From Rhodoferax sp. U11-2br (lineage in GTDB: Bacteria; Pseudomonadota; Gammaproteobacteria; Burkholderiales; Burkholderiaceae_C), in contig NZ_JAHFZF010000025.1 of NCBI RefSeq assembly GCF_018619435.1, positions 1-64,000 on the forward strand: 64,000 nucleotides of DNA, written 5' to 3'. Shown here in pieces: positions 1-7,836 of this stretch (within the stretch, counting starts at the first letter, position 1; the number at the start of each line of letters is the position of its first letter). Both the position numbers and the translations under genes were made by a program. The notes under the pieces are model-generated. The model saw only the letters and a program-made list of their open reading frames with translations. It did not search any database and was not told the DNA's origin.

Positions 1-216
1 TTTCGGGGCACCGCGCAGGGTCTGATCAACATCTGCACCAGTATCGGCACCTTGTTGTCTGCCGCCGCGATTGGGGCTCTGGCCGACTTCAGTGGCCAGG
101 GGGCAGAGGGCTTCAGTGTGGCTTATGAAGTGGTGGCTGTGCTGATGGCGGGCATGTTGTTGTTGGCACTGGGTTTGCGCAAAAACAGCGCAGCCCTCAA
201 GCCCGCCAAGGTGTGA
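1..216 (+). CDS. MFS transporter, C-terminal fragment (5' end outside window)
   Basis: The reading frame is open from base 1 and stops with TGA at 214-216, giving the last 71 residues of a membrane protein. Two hydrophobic helices are visible: one starting GLINICTSIGTLLSAAA, and one around VVAVLMAGMLLLALGL. They are joined by a short polar loop with ALADF and are followed by a basic tail (LRKNSAALKPAKV). This is how the final two helices of a major facilitator superfamily permease look. The substrate cannot be told from the fragment. It converges on the minus-strand radical SAM gene with a 36 bp gap. Confidence 0.7.
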   Translation, partial: FRGTAQGLINICTSIGTLLSAAAIGALADFSGQGAEGFSVAYEVVAVLMAGMLLLALGLRKNSAALKPAKV

Positions 217-252
217 GTCAAGGCGTCGCCAGACGGCGCCTGGGGGGCGTTT

Positions 253-1329
253 TCAGCGCCCGATGGTGATGGGAATGCGCTGCCGTCCAAAATCACCACA
301 TGCCGCATCAAAGCGCCCGGCCAGGGGCGCACCACAGTCGGGGCAGCGTCCATCGGGTCTGAGCCGGTAAGACTTGATCTGGTACCAGTCGCGCACGATC
401 AGCGGCGCCTGGCAAGCCTGACAAAACGTGGTGTCGCCCTCGACATGGTGCACATTGCCGGTATAGACATGGTGCAAACCGGTGTTGAGCGCAATGTGGC
501 GAGCCCGCACCAGGGCGGCGGGTGGTGTGGCCGGCACGTGACGCATCTTGTGGTCAGGGTGGAAGGCTGAAAAATGCAGCGGCACGTCCGGCCCCAGTTC
601 CTGCAACACCCAAGCCGACAGCGCGGCCAGTTCTTCGTCCGAGTCATTGTGGCCAGGTATCAAAAGTGTGGTTATCTCAAGCCATACCTGGGTTTCATGC
701 TTCAAATAGAGGAGTGTGTCGAGCACCGGTTGCAGGTGTGAGCCGGTGAGCTGGATGTAAAAGTCGTCGCTGAACGCCTTCAGGTCAACATTGGCCGCAT
801 CGATCATGGCGTAAAAGTCGCGGCGCGGCTGCTCGTGCATGTAGCCTGCGGTCACCGCCACGGTTTGCACCCCGGCCGCATGGCAGGCATCGGCCACATC
901 CATCGCGTATTCCGCAAAAATCACCGGGTCGTTGTAGGTGAAGGCCACACTTTTGAAGCCGTGCTGAACAGCGGCGCTGGCGATGGCCTCGGGCGAGGCG
1001 GGGTCCATCAGCCGGTCCATGTTGCGTGATTTGCTGATGTCCCAGTTCTGGCAGAACTTGCAGGCCAGGTTGCAGCCAGCCGTGCCAAACGACAACACGC
1101 TGCTACCCGGGTAAAAGTGGTTCAGCGGCTTTTTCTCGATCGGGTCGATGCAAAAGCCCGATGAGCGCCCGTAGGTGCTCAGGACCATCTGGTCCCCCTC
1201 GCGTTGGCGGACAAAACAGGCCCCGCGCTGGCCCTCGTGCAGCTTGCAGTCGCGCGGGCACAGGTCGCACTGCAGGCGCCCGTCGGGCAGGGTGTGCCAG
1301 TACCGTGCCGGGTAGCTGGGGCTGGACAT
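253..1329 (-). CDS. amrS: AmmeMemoRadiSam system radical SAM enzyme
   Basis: The 358-residue protein has the radical SAM cluster motif CNLACKFC near residue 90, where three cysteines bind a 4Fe-4S cluster that cleaves S-adenosylmethionine. An N-terminal cysteine set (CDLCPRDC) and a C-terminal zinc-ribbon-like set (CQAC, CPDC) complete the architecture of this pyruvate formate-lyase-activase-like family. Its start codon overlaps the stop of the AMMECR1 gene as TGATG, so the two are probably translationally coupled. The gene is the last of the MEMO-AMMECR1-radical SAM triad. The family is named for this conserved linkage; its substrate is not established and cannot be read from the sequence. 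Confidence 0.93.
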   Translation of the reverse strand: MSSPSYPARYWHTLPDGRLQCDLCPRDCKLHEGQRGACFVRQREGDQMVLSTYGRSSGFCIDPIEKKPLNHFYPGSSVLSFGTAGCNLACKFCQNWDISKSRNMDRLMDPASPEAIASAAVQHGFKSVAFTYNDPVIFAEYAMDVADACHAAGVQTVAVTAGYMHEQPRRDFYAMIDAANVDLKAFSDDFYIQLTGSHLQPVLDTLLYLKHETQVWLEITTLLIPGHNDSDEELAALSAWVLQELGPDVPLHFSAFHPDHKMRHVPATPPAALVRARHIALNTGLHHVYTGNVHHVEGDTTFCQACQAPLIVRDWYQIKSYRLRPDGRCPDCGAPLAGRFDAACGDFGRQRIPITIGR

Positions 1330-1919
1330 CAGTCCCTCCTGTGGCGTGACGGCTCATGCCAGGACTGGACCGTGTAGCGTTGCAGGCGCACACCGGTATC
1401 CCAGAAGTTGGCAGGCAGACCGGCCTTGCGTTTGAGCTGTGCCATGAAGTCGCGGGCCTGCGGCAACTGCGCCCAGACCTGCGGCAAAAAGGTGCTGCGG
1501 TGGGGGCCAAACGCAAACACCACCCCGTCCACGCCCGGTCGCAACTGGGCCAACGCATCGACCTCATCTGCACACTGCATGGCTTGCATCGGTGACAACA
1601 ACGAGACCTCGATGTCCGTGTGCGCCAGTTCGGCCAGGCTCAAGGGTGCGAAGCGGGTGTCTTGCAGGGCGGCAGCCACCGCATTGGCCTGCACATCGGC
1701 CCGCAGGCTGCGTCGCGCCTGTAATGAACCGACACAGCCGCGCAACTGCCCGTGCTGGGTCAGCGTGACAAAGCAGGCGCCTGGGTCGAGCAGCCCGGCG
1801 ACATCGTCAACGGCGTCGACCGGTTGGCCCAGGGCGGTGGAGATGCTGGCGCGGGCCAGGTGCAGCAGGCTGTCTCCCAGGGCCTCGGAACAGCCGCACG
1901 GTGCGGGTTCAGTTTGCAT
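1329..1919 (-). CDS. amrA: AmmeMemoRadiSam system protein A (AMMECR1 domain)
   Basis: The 196-residue protein consists of an AMMECR1 domain. The family hallmark GQLRGCVGSL is near residue 59, and a conserved segment with DIEVSLLSP follows near residue 105. I start at the ATG at 1917-1919, which leaves an 11 bp overlap with the end of the MEMO gene; the longer frame upstream reads through MEMO coding sequence in another phase. The downstream radical SAM gene starts inside the stop codon. Overlap at both ends indicates one transcript with coupled translation. The biochemical role of AMMECR1 domains is not settled. Confidence 0.9.
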   Translation of the reverse strand: MQTEPAPCGCSEALGDSLLHLARASISTALGQPVDAVDDVAGLLDPGACFVTLTQHGQLRGCVGSLQARRSLRADVQANAVAAALQDTRFAPLSLAELAHTDIEVSLLSPMQAMQCADEVDALAQLRPGVDGVVFAFGPHRSTFLPQVWAQLPQARDFMAQLKRKAGLPANFWDTGVRLQRYTVQSWHEPSRHRRD

Positions 1920-2721
1920 GGTCCACCTCCATGAACGCCACGGCCGCATACCCCACCACACGCGCCATGTCGCCTGCGGTATCTCCCGAGTTGCACATCC
2001 CGAGCAAACGGGGCTGCAGGCCATGGTGCCGGGCCGCCAGCAGCAGGCCGTTGATGGATGTGCCGCCGCAGGCTTGCTGTTGGCTCAAGGGGCCATCCAG
2101 ACGCAGGATGGCCTGCATGGTCTGGCTGTCGGCCTGTTGCGCGGCGCGATAGGGCAAAAAATGGGACAAATCGGAGCTGACAACCAGCAAGGTTTCCGGC
2201 CCACCCCACAACAGTTCCAGAACCTCGGCAACATCCTCGGCGCCGGCATGGCCCACCACCAGGGGCACCAGCTGGAAGTCATCCAGCACGGTTTGCAAAA
2301 AGGGCAGCTGCACTTCCAGGGCGTGTTCGTGGGCGTGGACTGAGCGACTAACCACCACTTGGGGCAGCTGCGCGAGTTGCGCCACCGCCGCCCGATCCAT
2401 CTCCACCTGACCGAGCGGGGTGGCCAGGGCGTCGTCATCGGGCAGCGCCAGGCCGCGTACCGGTACCCGATGCGCCGGACCAAGCAGAACCACACGTCTG
2501 ATGCTGTGCCGTGCGGGCGCCAGCCGGGCGTAGGCCAGCGCAGCGGTTGCGCCGGAGTAGATGTAGCCCGCGTGTGGCACGATGAGGGCTTTGGGCACCG
2601 GGCCAGCTGATCCGATGTGGGAGGGTACCTCTGCTAGCAAGGTGCTGACCTCATGCGCCAAGGCGGCGGCTTGGCCGGGGTAGAAACTGCCTGCGACGGC
2701 GGGCTGACGGACCGAGTTCAT
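1909..2721 (-). CDS. amrB: AmmeMemoRadiSam system protein B (MEMO family)
   Basis: The 270-residue MEMO family protein begins MNSVRQPAVAGSFYPG, the usual N-terminus (AVAGxFYP). It carries PHAGYIYSGATAA, LLGPAHRV, and the histidines and acidic residues of VHAHEHALEVQLPFLQ, DLSHF and GGTSINGLL, which match the metal-site region of the class III extradiol dioxygenase-like fold. The start at 2719-2721 has a GGGAG Shine-Dalgarno sequence 7 nt upstream. Bacterial members sit with AMMECR1 and a radical SAM enzyme as here. It is preceded at 55 bp by an MFS transporter gene in the same direction, which may share the transcript. Confidence 0.92.
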   Translation of the reverse strand: MNSVRQPAVAGSFYPGQAAALAHEVSTLLAEVPSHIGSAGPVPKALIVPHAGYIYSGATAALAYARLAPARHSIRRVVLLGPAHRVPVRGLALPDDDALATPLGQVEMDRAAVAQLAQLPQVVVSRSVHAHEHALEVQLPFLQTVLDDFQLVPLVVGHAGAEDVAEVLELLWGGPETLLVVSSDLSHFLPYRAAQQADSQTMQAILRLDGPLSQQQACGGTSINGLLLAARHHGLQPRLLGMCNSGDTAGDMARVVGYAAVAFMEVDHAN

Positions 2722-2776
2722 GAACGCACTCCCAGTGCAAGGACTGTCCTCACAGATCAGGCCATCTGGCCGGATA

Positions 2777-3967
2777 TCAAGTGGCTTTGCGCCACACCCC
2801 CAGCACAATCACGGCGGCCAACGCCTGGACGGCCGCGATGGTCAGCACCGAGCCGCTCCAGCCCCAGGCTTCATAGGCCAGACCCGCACCCCAGGTGCCG
2901 ACCGCCCCGCCCGCGTAATAACTCATGTAGTAGAGGCCAGTGGCCAGCGAGCGCCCCTCGGTCACGGTTTTGGCCAGGGTGCTGATGGTGGCTGACTGGC
3001 ACAAAAAGACACCGCTGGAACACACCGCCAAGCCGATCACAATCACCGGCAGCGTTGGCACCAGCGTCATCAGCAAACCGCTGGCGGAGGTGGCCAAGGC
3101 CCACAACAGCGCTTTCATGAACCCCAGGCGCTCCAGATGGCGGCTGGTCATTGGAGTCACCAGCACACCCACCAGATAGACCGCAAACACATTGGCCAGC
3201 CCGGCCGACGACAGGTGAAACGGTGCCGCCGCCAGATGCAGGTTGACGTAGGTGAAGGTGCCCACCAGCGAGAACAACACACAGAATCCGACGGCGCAAG
3301 AGGCCATCAGTCGCTGGTTATGCAGATGCCGCCACAGGGTGGTGAACGCGCCCTTGACCTGACGGTTGGGCACAAAGTGGCGCGAGGCAGGCAGACGCCA
3401 CCACACCAGCAGCGCACCCAACAAGGTCATGGCGGCCAGCACCACAAAGGCGCCGCGCCAGCCCAGCCAATGCCCGGCGTGCCCGGTGATAAAACGCCCA
3501 CAAAAGCCACCCATCACCGTGCCGCCGACATAAATCGACATCATGCGTGCCAAACCACCACCGCGAAACTCTTCGCCAATGTAGGCAATCAGCACCACCA
3601 CAATGCCGGGGATCGCCAGCCCCTGCAAGAAGCGCAAGCCAATCAGAGCGTTCAGGCTGTGTGTCAGCGGGATCAGCGCGGTAGGCAGCGTCAACGCAAA
3701 CAGCGAGACACAGATCACATTGCGGCGCCCCAGGGCGTCTGAGAGCATGCCGATGAAGGGTGAGATCAGCCCCACGGCCAGCACCGTGGCGCCCACGGTC
3801 AGGCCGGCTTGCAGCGGTGAGGCGGCAAAGTCGCTCATCACCATCGGCAGCACGGCCTGGATGGCATAAACGTTCAGGAAGGCAAAAAAACCGATCAGCC
3901 AGACGATGGGCTGCGCGACCTGTTGACCGTCACCAAGGAAATACAGGCGCAGTGGGTGAAGTGACAT
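2777..3967 (-). CDS. MFS transporter, AraJ/YnfM-like
   Basis: The 396-residue protein has about twelve hydrophobic segments in two halves with a central cytoplasmic loop (around RQVKGAFTTLWRHL). The A-like motif between helices 2 and 3 reads GMLSDALGRRNV, typical of drug and sugar-efflux MFS members of the AraJ/YnfM type. The substrate is unknown. It is divergent from ampG across 61 bp, so the two promoters probably overlap. Downstream at 55 bp lies the MEMO gene on the same strand, so this may be the first gene of a four-gene unit with the AmmeMemoRadiSam triad. Confidence 0.85.
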   Translation of the reverse strand: MSLHPLRLYFLGDGQQVAQPIVWLIGFFAFLNVYAIQAVLPMVMSDFAASPLQAGLTVGATVLAVGLISPFIGMLSDALGRRNVICVSLFALTLPTALIPLTHSLNALIGLRFLQGLAIPGIVVVLIAYIGEEFRGGGLARMMSIYVGGTVMGGFCGRFITGHAGHWLGWRGAFVVLAAMTLLGALLVWWRLPASRHFVPNRQVKGAFTTLWRHLHNQRLMASCAVGFCVLFSLVGTFTYVNLHLAAAPFHLSSAGLANVFAVYLVGVLVTPMTSRHLERLGFMKALLWALATSASGLLMTLVPTLPVIVIGLAVCSSGVFLCQSATISTLAKTVTEGRSLATGLYYMSYYAGGAVGTWGAGLAYEAWGWSGSVLTIAAVQALAAVIVLGVWRKAT

Positions 3968-4028
3968 GCGGAAATTTTAGACACCCGAGGTGCATAGGGT
4001 GCTGTTGTCGCCCCGCTATCATGCCGCG

Positions 4029-5369
4029 ATGACTTTGAACGACTCAAGCGCCACACCCAAGCCTGTGGGCTGGCTGGCCACCCTGAAGGTGTATCTGGAA
4101 CCGGCCTCGCTGCGTATGCTGCTGCTGGGCTTTTCGGCGGGTCTGCCGCTGCTGCTGGTGTTGGGCACTTTAAGTTTCTGGCTGCGTGAGGCGGGCATTG
4201 ACCGCACCACCATCGGTTACCTGAGCTGGGTGGGCCTGGCCTATGCCTTCAAATGGGTCTGGGCGCCGCTGGTGGATCGGTTGCCGATCCCGCTGCTGAC
4301 GCGTTGGCTGGGGCGCAGGCGCAGTTGGTTGCTGCTGTCGCAACTGGCCATCCTGATCGGGCTGGTGGCCATGAGTTTCAACGACCCGCAGGTGGCGCTG
4401 GCGCCAGTGGTGTGGGGGGCGCTGGCGGTGGCTTTTGGCTCGGCCACGCAGGACATTGCTTTGGACGCGTTTCGCATCGAGTCAGCCGACGTTAACCGGC
4501 AAGCAGCGCTCGCGGCGTCCTACCAGACCGGTTACCGCCTGGCCATGATCTGGGCCGGTGCCGGTGTCTTGTGGGTGGCGGCACGGGCCCAGCCTGACGG
4601 TGTGCTGGGCTACCAGCATGGTGCCTGGCAGACCGCTTATCTGGTGATGGCGGCCAGCATGTTGCTGGGGGTGTTGACGGTGCTGCTGTCGGACGAACCC
4701 CTGCGCCGTGTGTTGCCGCCCAGCAAAAACCTGACCGAGTGGCTGCACGGCGCGCTGGTGGCGCCGTTTGCCGACTTTTTGAGCCGTTTTGGCTGGCAGG
4801 CGGCGCTGATCCTGGCGCTGATCGCCACCTACCGCATCAGCGACGTGGTGATGGGCATCATGGCCAACCCGTTTTATGTGGACATGGGTTACAGCAAGGA
4901 CGAGGTGGCGGCGGTGACCAAAGTGTTTGGTGTGATCATGACGCTGGTGGGCGCGTTTGTTGGTGGTGTCTTGTCCATGCGGCTGGGGGTGATGCGGGTG
5001 CTGATGCTGGGCGCGGTGCTCAGTGCGGCCAGCAACCTGTTGTTTGCTTATCTGAGCACCCTCGGGCACGACCTGAGCTGGCTGATTGTGGTGATTTCGG
5101 CCGACAACCTGGCCGGTGGCATGGCGTCGGCAGCGTTCATTGCCTACCTGTCGAGTCTGACCAATGTGGCGTATTCGGCCACCCAGTACGCGCTGTTCAG
5201 CTCCATGATGCTCTTGCTGCCGAAGTTCCTGGCGGGGTATTCGGGGCGGTATGTGGACAGTTTTGGATACCCCAGTTTTTTTGTCGCCACCGCTTTGCTG
5301 GGTGTGCCTGTGCTGCTGCTGGTGTGGCTGGCGTCAAGGTTAAAAGTGGCCTCTAGCCCCCATGAATAA
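4029..5369 (+). CDS. ampG: AmpG-type muropeptide MFS permease
   Basis: The 446-residue MFS protein matches AmpG permeases in its N-terminus (RMLLLGFSAGLPLLLVLGTL), in WVGLAYAFKWVWAPLVDR and in FGSATQDIALDAFRIE. AmpG imports anhydro-muropeptides from the periplasm for peptidoglycan recycling. The ATG at 4029 is preferred; a longer frame from 3990 would add 13 residues with no leader character. The last codons and the stop (VASSPHE) lie within a copy of the palindromic repeat at 5344-5394, so the C-terminus appears remodelled by the repeat. Confidence 0.88.
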   Translation: MTLNDSSATPKPVGWLATLKVYLEPASLRMLLLGFSAGLPLLLVLGTLSFWLREAGIDRTTIGYLSWVGLAYAFKWVWAPLVDRLPIPLLTRWLGRRRSWLLLSQLAILIGLVAMSFNDPQVALAPVVWGALAVAFGSATQDIALDAFRIESADVNRQAALAASYQTGYRLAMIWAGAGVLWVAARAQPDGVLGYQHGAWQTAYLVMAASMLLGVLTVLLSDEPLRRVLPPSKNLTEWLHGALVAPFADFLSRFGWQAALILALIATYRISDVVMGIMANPFYVDMGYSKDEVAAVTKVFGVIMTLVGAFVGGVLSMRLGVMRVLMLGAVLSAASNLLFAYLSTLGHDLSWLIVVISADNLAGGMASAAFIAYLSSLTNVAYSATQYALFSSMMLLLPKFLAGYSGRYVDSFGYPSFFVATALLGVPVLLLVWLASRLKVASSPHE

Positions 5370-5394
5370 AGGGTCGGCAGATATCTATTTTGAT
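5344..5394. repeat. Palindromic interspersed repeat, copy 1
   Basis: This copy reads GGCCTCTAGCCCCCATGA followed by ATAAAGGGTCGGCAGATATC, matching the element arms TAGCCC/AAGGG plus the AGxTAT tail. It overlaps the final codons and stop of ampG and lies just upstream of the two-component operon. Confidence 0.65.
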
Positions 5395-5468
5395 TATTTT
5401 TGTGTCGGCGTGTTTACCTATCTTTACGAACACTTCAAGCCTGCGAAGCGCTGGCTGACTAGACTGCC

Positions 5469-6179
5469 ATGATGAACCAACAGCTTTTGATGATTGAAGA
5501 CGATGCCCGCCTGGCCAACATGGTCTGTGAATACCTGGGCCAGTCCGGCTACACCGTGGCCCATGCGGGAGATGGCCAAAGCGGCTTGACGGCGCTGCAA
5601 GGCAAGCCGCCGCATCTGGTGATCCTGGACCTGATGCTGCCTGACATGGATGGCCTGGAGGTGTGCCGCCGCATCCGTGCGCTGCCCGGCGCCCTGGCCG
5701 CCACACCGGTGCTGATGCTCACCGCCAAGGGCGACCCGATGGACCGCATCATTGGCCTGGAAATGGGCGCCGACGACTACCTGCCCAAGCCCTTTGAACC
5801 GCGCGAACTGCTGGCCCGTATCCGCGCGGTGTTGCGCCGCCATGTCGAAGGGGCCCAGCCGGTGGCCACCAGCGTGCTGCGTTTTGGCTCTCTGGAAATT
5901 GACCGCGACGCCCGTGTGGTCAGTGTCAGCGGCCAGCCCTGCGAGTTGACCTCCTACCAGTTTGACCTGCTGGTGGCCCTGGCCGAGCGTGCGGGCCGGG
6001 TGTTGACCCGCGACCAGATCATGGAGGCGGTGCGCGGGCGCGAGCTTGATGCGTTTGACCGTTCGATCGACGTGCACATGGGCCGCATCCGCGCCGCCAT
6101 TGAGCTCGACGCCAAAGACCCCAAACGTATCCTGACGGTGCGTGGTGTGGGTTACGTCTTTGCCCGGCAGCAAGATTGA
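5469..6179 (+). CDS. OmpR-family response regulator
   Basis: The 236-residue protein has a receiver domain with the acidic pair EDD at residues 10-12, phospho-acceptor Asp54 in VILDLMLPDMDG, a conserved Thr in MLTAKG and Lys in YLPKPFEP. A winged-helix DNA-binding domain follows with YQFDLLVALAERAGRVLTR and the ending ILTVRGVGYVF. It resembles RstA/CpxR-type regulators. The stop overlaps the ATG of the kinase as TGATG, so this is a coupled two-component operon. The signal is unknown. An in-frame second ATG one codon later is equally possible. Confidence 0.93.
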   Translation: MMNQQLLMIEDDARLANMVCEYLGQSGYTVAHAGDGQSGLTALQGKPPHLVILDLMLPDMDGLEVCRRIRALPGALAATPVLMLTAKGDPMDRIIGLEMGADDYLPKPFEPRELLARIRAVLRRHVEGAQPVATSVLRFGSLEIDRDARVVSVSGQPCELTSYQFDLLVALAERAGRVLTRDQIMEAVRGRELDAFDRSIDVHMGRIRAAIELDAKDPKRILTVRGVGYVFARQQD

Positions 6180-7516
6180 TGTTCCAGAAACTCTACGTTC
6201 GCATCTGGCTCGCGGTGGTGCTGGCCGTGGCTGTGCTGATCTTGCTGGTGGGTTGGATCTGGCGCATGACTGCCGACCCACCGATGCGGGATCTGGTGGT
6301 GCAAAACGAGGCGGGCCAGATCATTGGCCGAGGCCGTCCGCGCCATGTACCAGACGGTCTGGATGTGACCGAGCGCAGCGCGTATCACAGACAGCGGCAA
6401 GAGGGGCCGGCCCGTTCGGCATCGGTGCCCCAGGCTGCTGTCGAGGATGAGCCAGAGCCCGAACCAGGTGCCGCAGCCGGTGTGGCGGCAGAGCCGGACC
6501 ACCCGGCGCCACCGGAGTTTGTGGTGCGTATGCATGACGGGCAAACCATGCATATGCGCCTGCGCCGCGCACCACCCTCGGTCTGGAGCCGTCCGCCCTT
6601 TGGTTTTGCCTGGATGCTGGTCTGGGTGGGCATTGCGGTGGCGCTGGCCACGTATCCGATTGTGCGCACCTTGACCCGTCGGCTCGAGCGCCTGCAAGAC
6701 GGGGTCCAGCAGTGGGGCGAGGGCAACCTGTCCACCCGTGTGCCTGAGACGGGTTCGGATGAGGTGGCCTTTCTGGCCAAACGTTTTAACCAGGCTGCCG
6801 AGCGGGTCGAAACCCTGGTGAAGTCGCATGAAGCCTTGCTGGCCTCGCAGAAATCGCTGCTGGCCAATGCCTCGCATGAGCTGCGCTCGCCGCTGACGCG
6901 CATACGCATGGGGCTGGAGCTGCTGGGCCCCAGCGCGTCTGCTGCCTTCAAGAGTGAAATTGCCCGCAACATCAATGAGCTGGACCAGCTGATTGAGGAA
7001 ATTTTGCTGGCCAGCCGACTCGATGCCCGCCAAAGTGACATGGGTACGGTCGAGTCGGTGGATCTTGTGGGTCTGTCGGCCGAGGAGTGTGCTCGTGTCA
7101 ATGCTGAGCTGCTGTTGCCCGAGAAGGATGCCGCAGACGGTGGTGGCCCGGCATTTCAGGAGTTGCCGGTGCAGGGCGTGGCCAAGCTACTGCGGCGTGC
7201 GGTGCGCAACCTGCTGGAGAACGCACGCCGCCATGCCGCAGGTGAGGTCAGTCTGAGCCTGTTGCAGACCAGCACCCTGGCGCAGATCCGGGTGTGTGAC
7301 CAGGGACCGGGCGTGCCGCCTGAGCTGCGTGAACGCATTTTTGAGCCCTTTTACCGCCTGCCCGGTGCCACCGAGCGTGACGGTGGTGTGGGCCTGGGTC
7401 TGGCGCTGGTGAAATCCATCGCCGAGCGCCACGGTGGCCGCGTGTTTTGCGAAGGTCGACTCGAGGGTGGCGCCTGTTTTGTCATCGAATTGCCCTTGCA
7501 AGTCGCCAAAAACTGA
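6179..7516 (+). CDS. Sensor histidine kinase
   Basis: The 445-residue inner-membrane kinase has transmembrane helix 1 at about residues 10-28, a periplasmic domain of roughly 110 residues rich in Glu, Pro and Ala (around EDEPEPEPGAAAG), helix 2 at about 143-160, and a HAMP domain. The dimerization/phosphoacceptor box SHELRSPLTR places His233. The ATPase domain has an N-box (NLLENARRHA) and G boxes (DQGPGVP, GVGLGLALVKSI). It partners the regulator whose stop codon it overlaps. An upstream in-frame TTG adds one residue; the ATG at 6179 is more likely. The acidic, proline-rich sensor region gives no clue to the ligand. Confidence 0.93.
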   Translation: MFQKLYVRIWLAVVLAVAVLILLVGWIWRMTADPPMRDLVVQNEAGQIIGRGRPRHVPDGLDVTERSAYHRQRQEGPARSASVPQAAVEDEPEPEPGAAAGVAAEPDHPAPPEFVVRMHDGQTMHMRLRRAPPSVWSRPPFGFAWMLVWVGIAVALATYPIVRTLTRRLERLQDGVQQWGEGNLSTRVPETGSDEVAFLAKRFNQAAERVETLVKSHEALLASQKSLLANASHELRSPLTRIRMGLELLGPSASAAFKSEIARNINELDQLIEEILLASRLDARQSDMGTVESVDLVGLSAEECARVNAELLLPEKDAADGGGPAFQELPVQGVAKLLRRAVRNLLENARRHAAGEVSLSLLQTSTLAQIRVCDQGPGVPPELRERIFEPFYRLPGATERDGGVGLGLALVKSIAERHGGRVFCEGRLEGGACFVIELPLQVAKN

Positions 7517-7560
7517 CGTTTGCTTGCAAAAAAGTCGATTTTTCTGCAAAAAAACTCGCA

Positions 7561-7582
7561 ATATCCCCCAAATGGGGGATAT
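7561..7582. promoter_or_regulatory. Perfect palindrome ATATCCCCC-N4-GGGGGATAT
   Basis: Two perfect 9 bp arms flank AAAT. It lacks a following T-run on either strand, so it is not an obvious terminator. The symmetry and position, just before the possible sRNA stretch, suggest a dimeric regulator site. I do not recognise the regulator. Confidence 0.45.
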
Positions 7583-7740
7583 CCAAGACTGTATCAAGTC
7601 TGTAAAGTTCATCCAGCTGCTGTCACAGTCTTGAAGCAAAACTCTTGGAAAGATCGTTTGGTGTTTTCGAGTTTGCAAGGTTTCCAACGACGTTCCCTCT
7701 CGGGGGAACTTTACAAGCCACCTTCGGGTGGCTTTTTTTT
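7583..7740 (+). ncRNA. Possible small RNA ending at an intrinsic terminator
   Basis: The segment has an AGACT/AGTCT hairpin at 7587-7602, a GTTCCC/GGGAAC hairpin at 7692-7709 and a strong terminator hairpin. The terminator is about 200 bp beyond the kinase stop, far for a simple operon end. No open frame here has coding character. It could equally be a long 3' UTR of the two-component operon. No promoter could be fixed with confidence. Confidence 0.3.
7715..7740 (+). terminator. Intrinsic terminator
   Basis: The stem AAGCCACC / GGTGGCTT closes a TTCG tetraloop and is followed at once by a run of T (7733-7740). This is a textbook rho-independent terminator on the plus strand. Confidence 0.92.
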
Positions 7741-7788
7741 GTCCCAACGCGGCCGCTGTCACCCAGGCTGATCTGCCGGATTGGCATC

Positions 7789-7836
7789 AAAATGGCCTCT
7801 GGCCCTTTTTAAATAAGGGCCGATAGCTATAAAAAA
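7789..7836. repeat. Palindromic interspersed repeat, copy 2
   Basis: Visible pieces are AAAATGGCCTCTGGCCC, AATAAGGGCC and GATAGCTAT followed by an A-run. The arms GGCCCTT/AAGGGCC are intact. The element supplies the TAG stop (reverse strand) and last codons of waaF. Confidence 0.8.

Larger units (their letters stand above)
7517..7826. other. Intergenic region with palindrome, possible sRNA and terminator
   Basis: This 310 bp gap between convergent genes has no convincing protein gene. It holds an A/T-rich direct repeat (TGCAAAAAAGTCG and TGCAAAAAAACTCG) just after the kinase stop, a perfect 9-bp-arm palindrome, a short inverted repeat AGACT/AGTCT, a GTTCCC/GGGAAC hairpin, a strong terminator, and a palindromic repeat that runs into the end of waaF. 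Confidence 0.7.
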
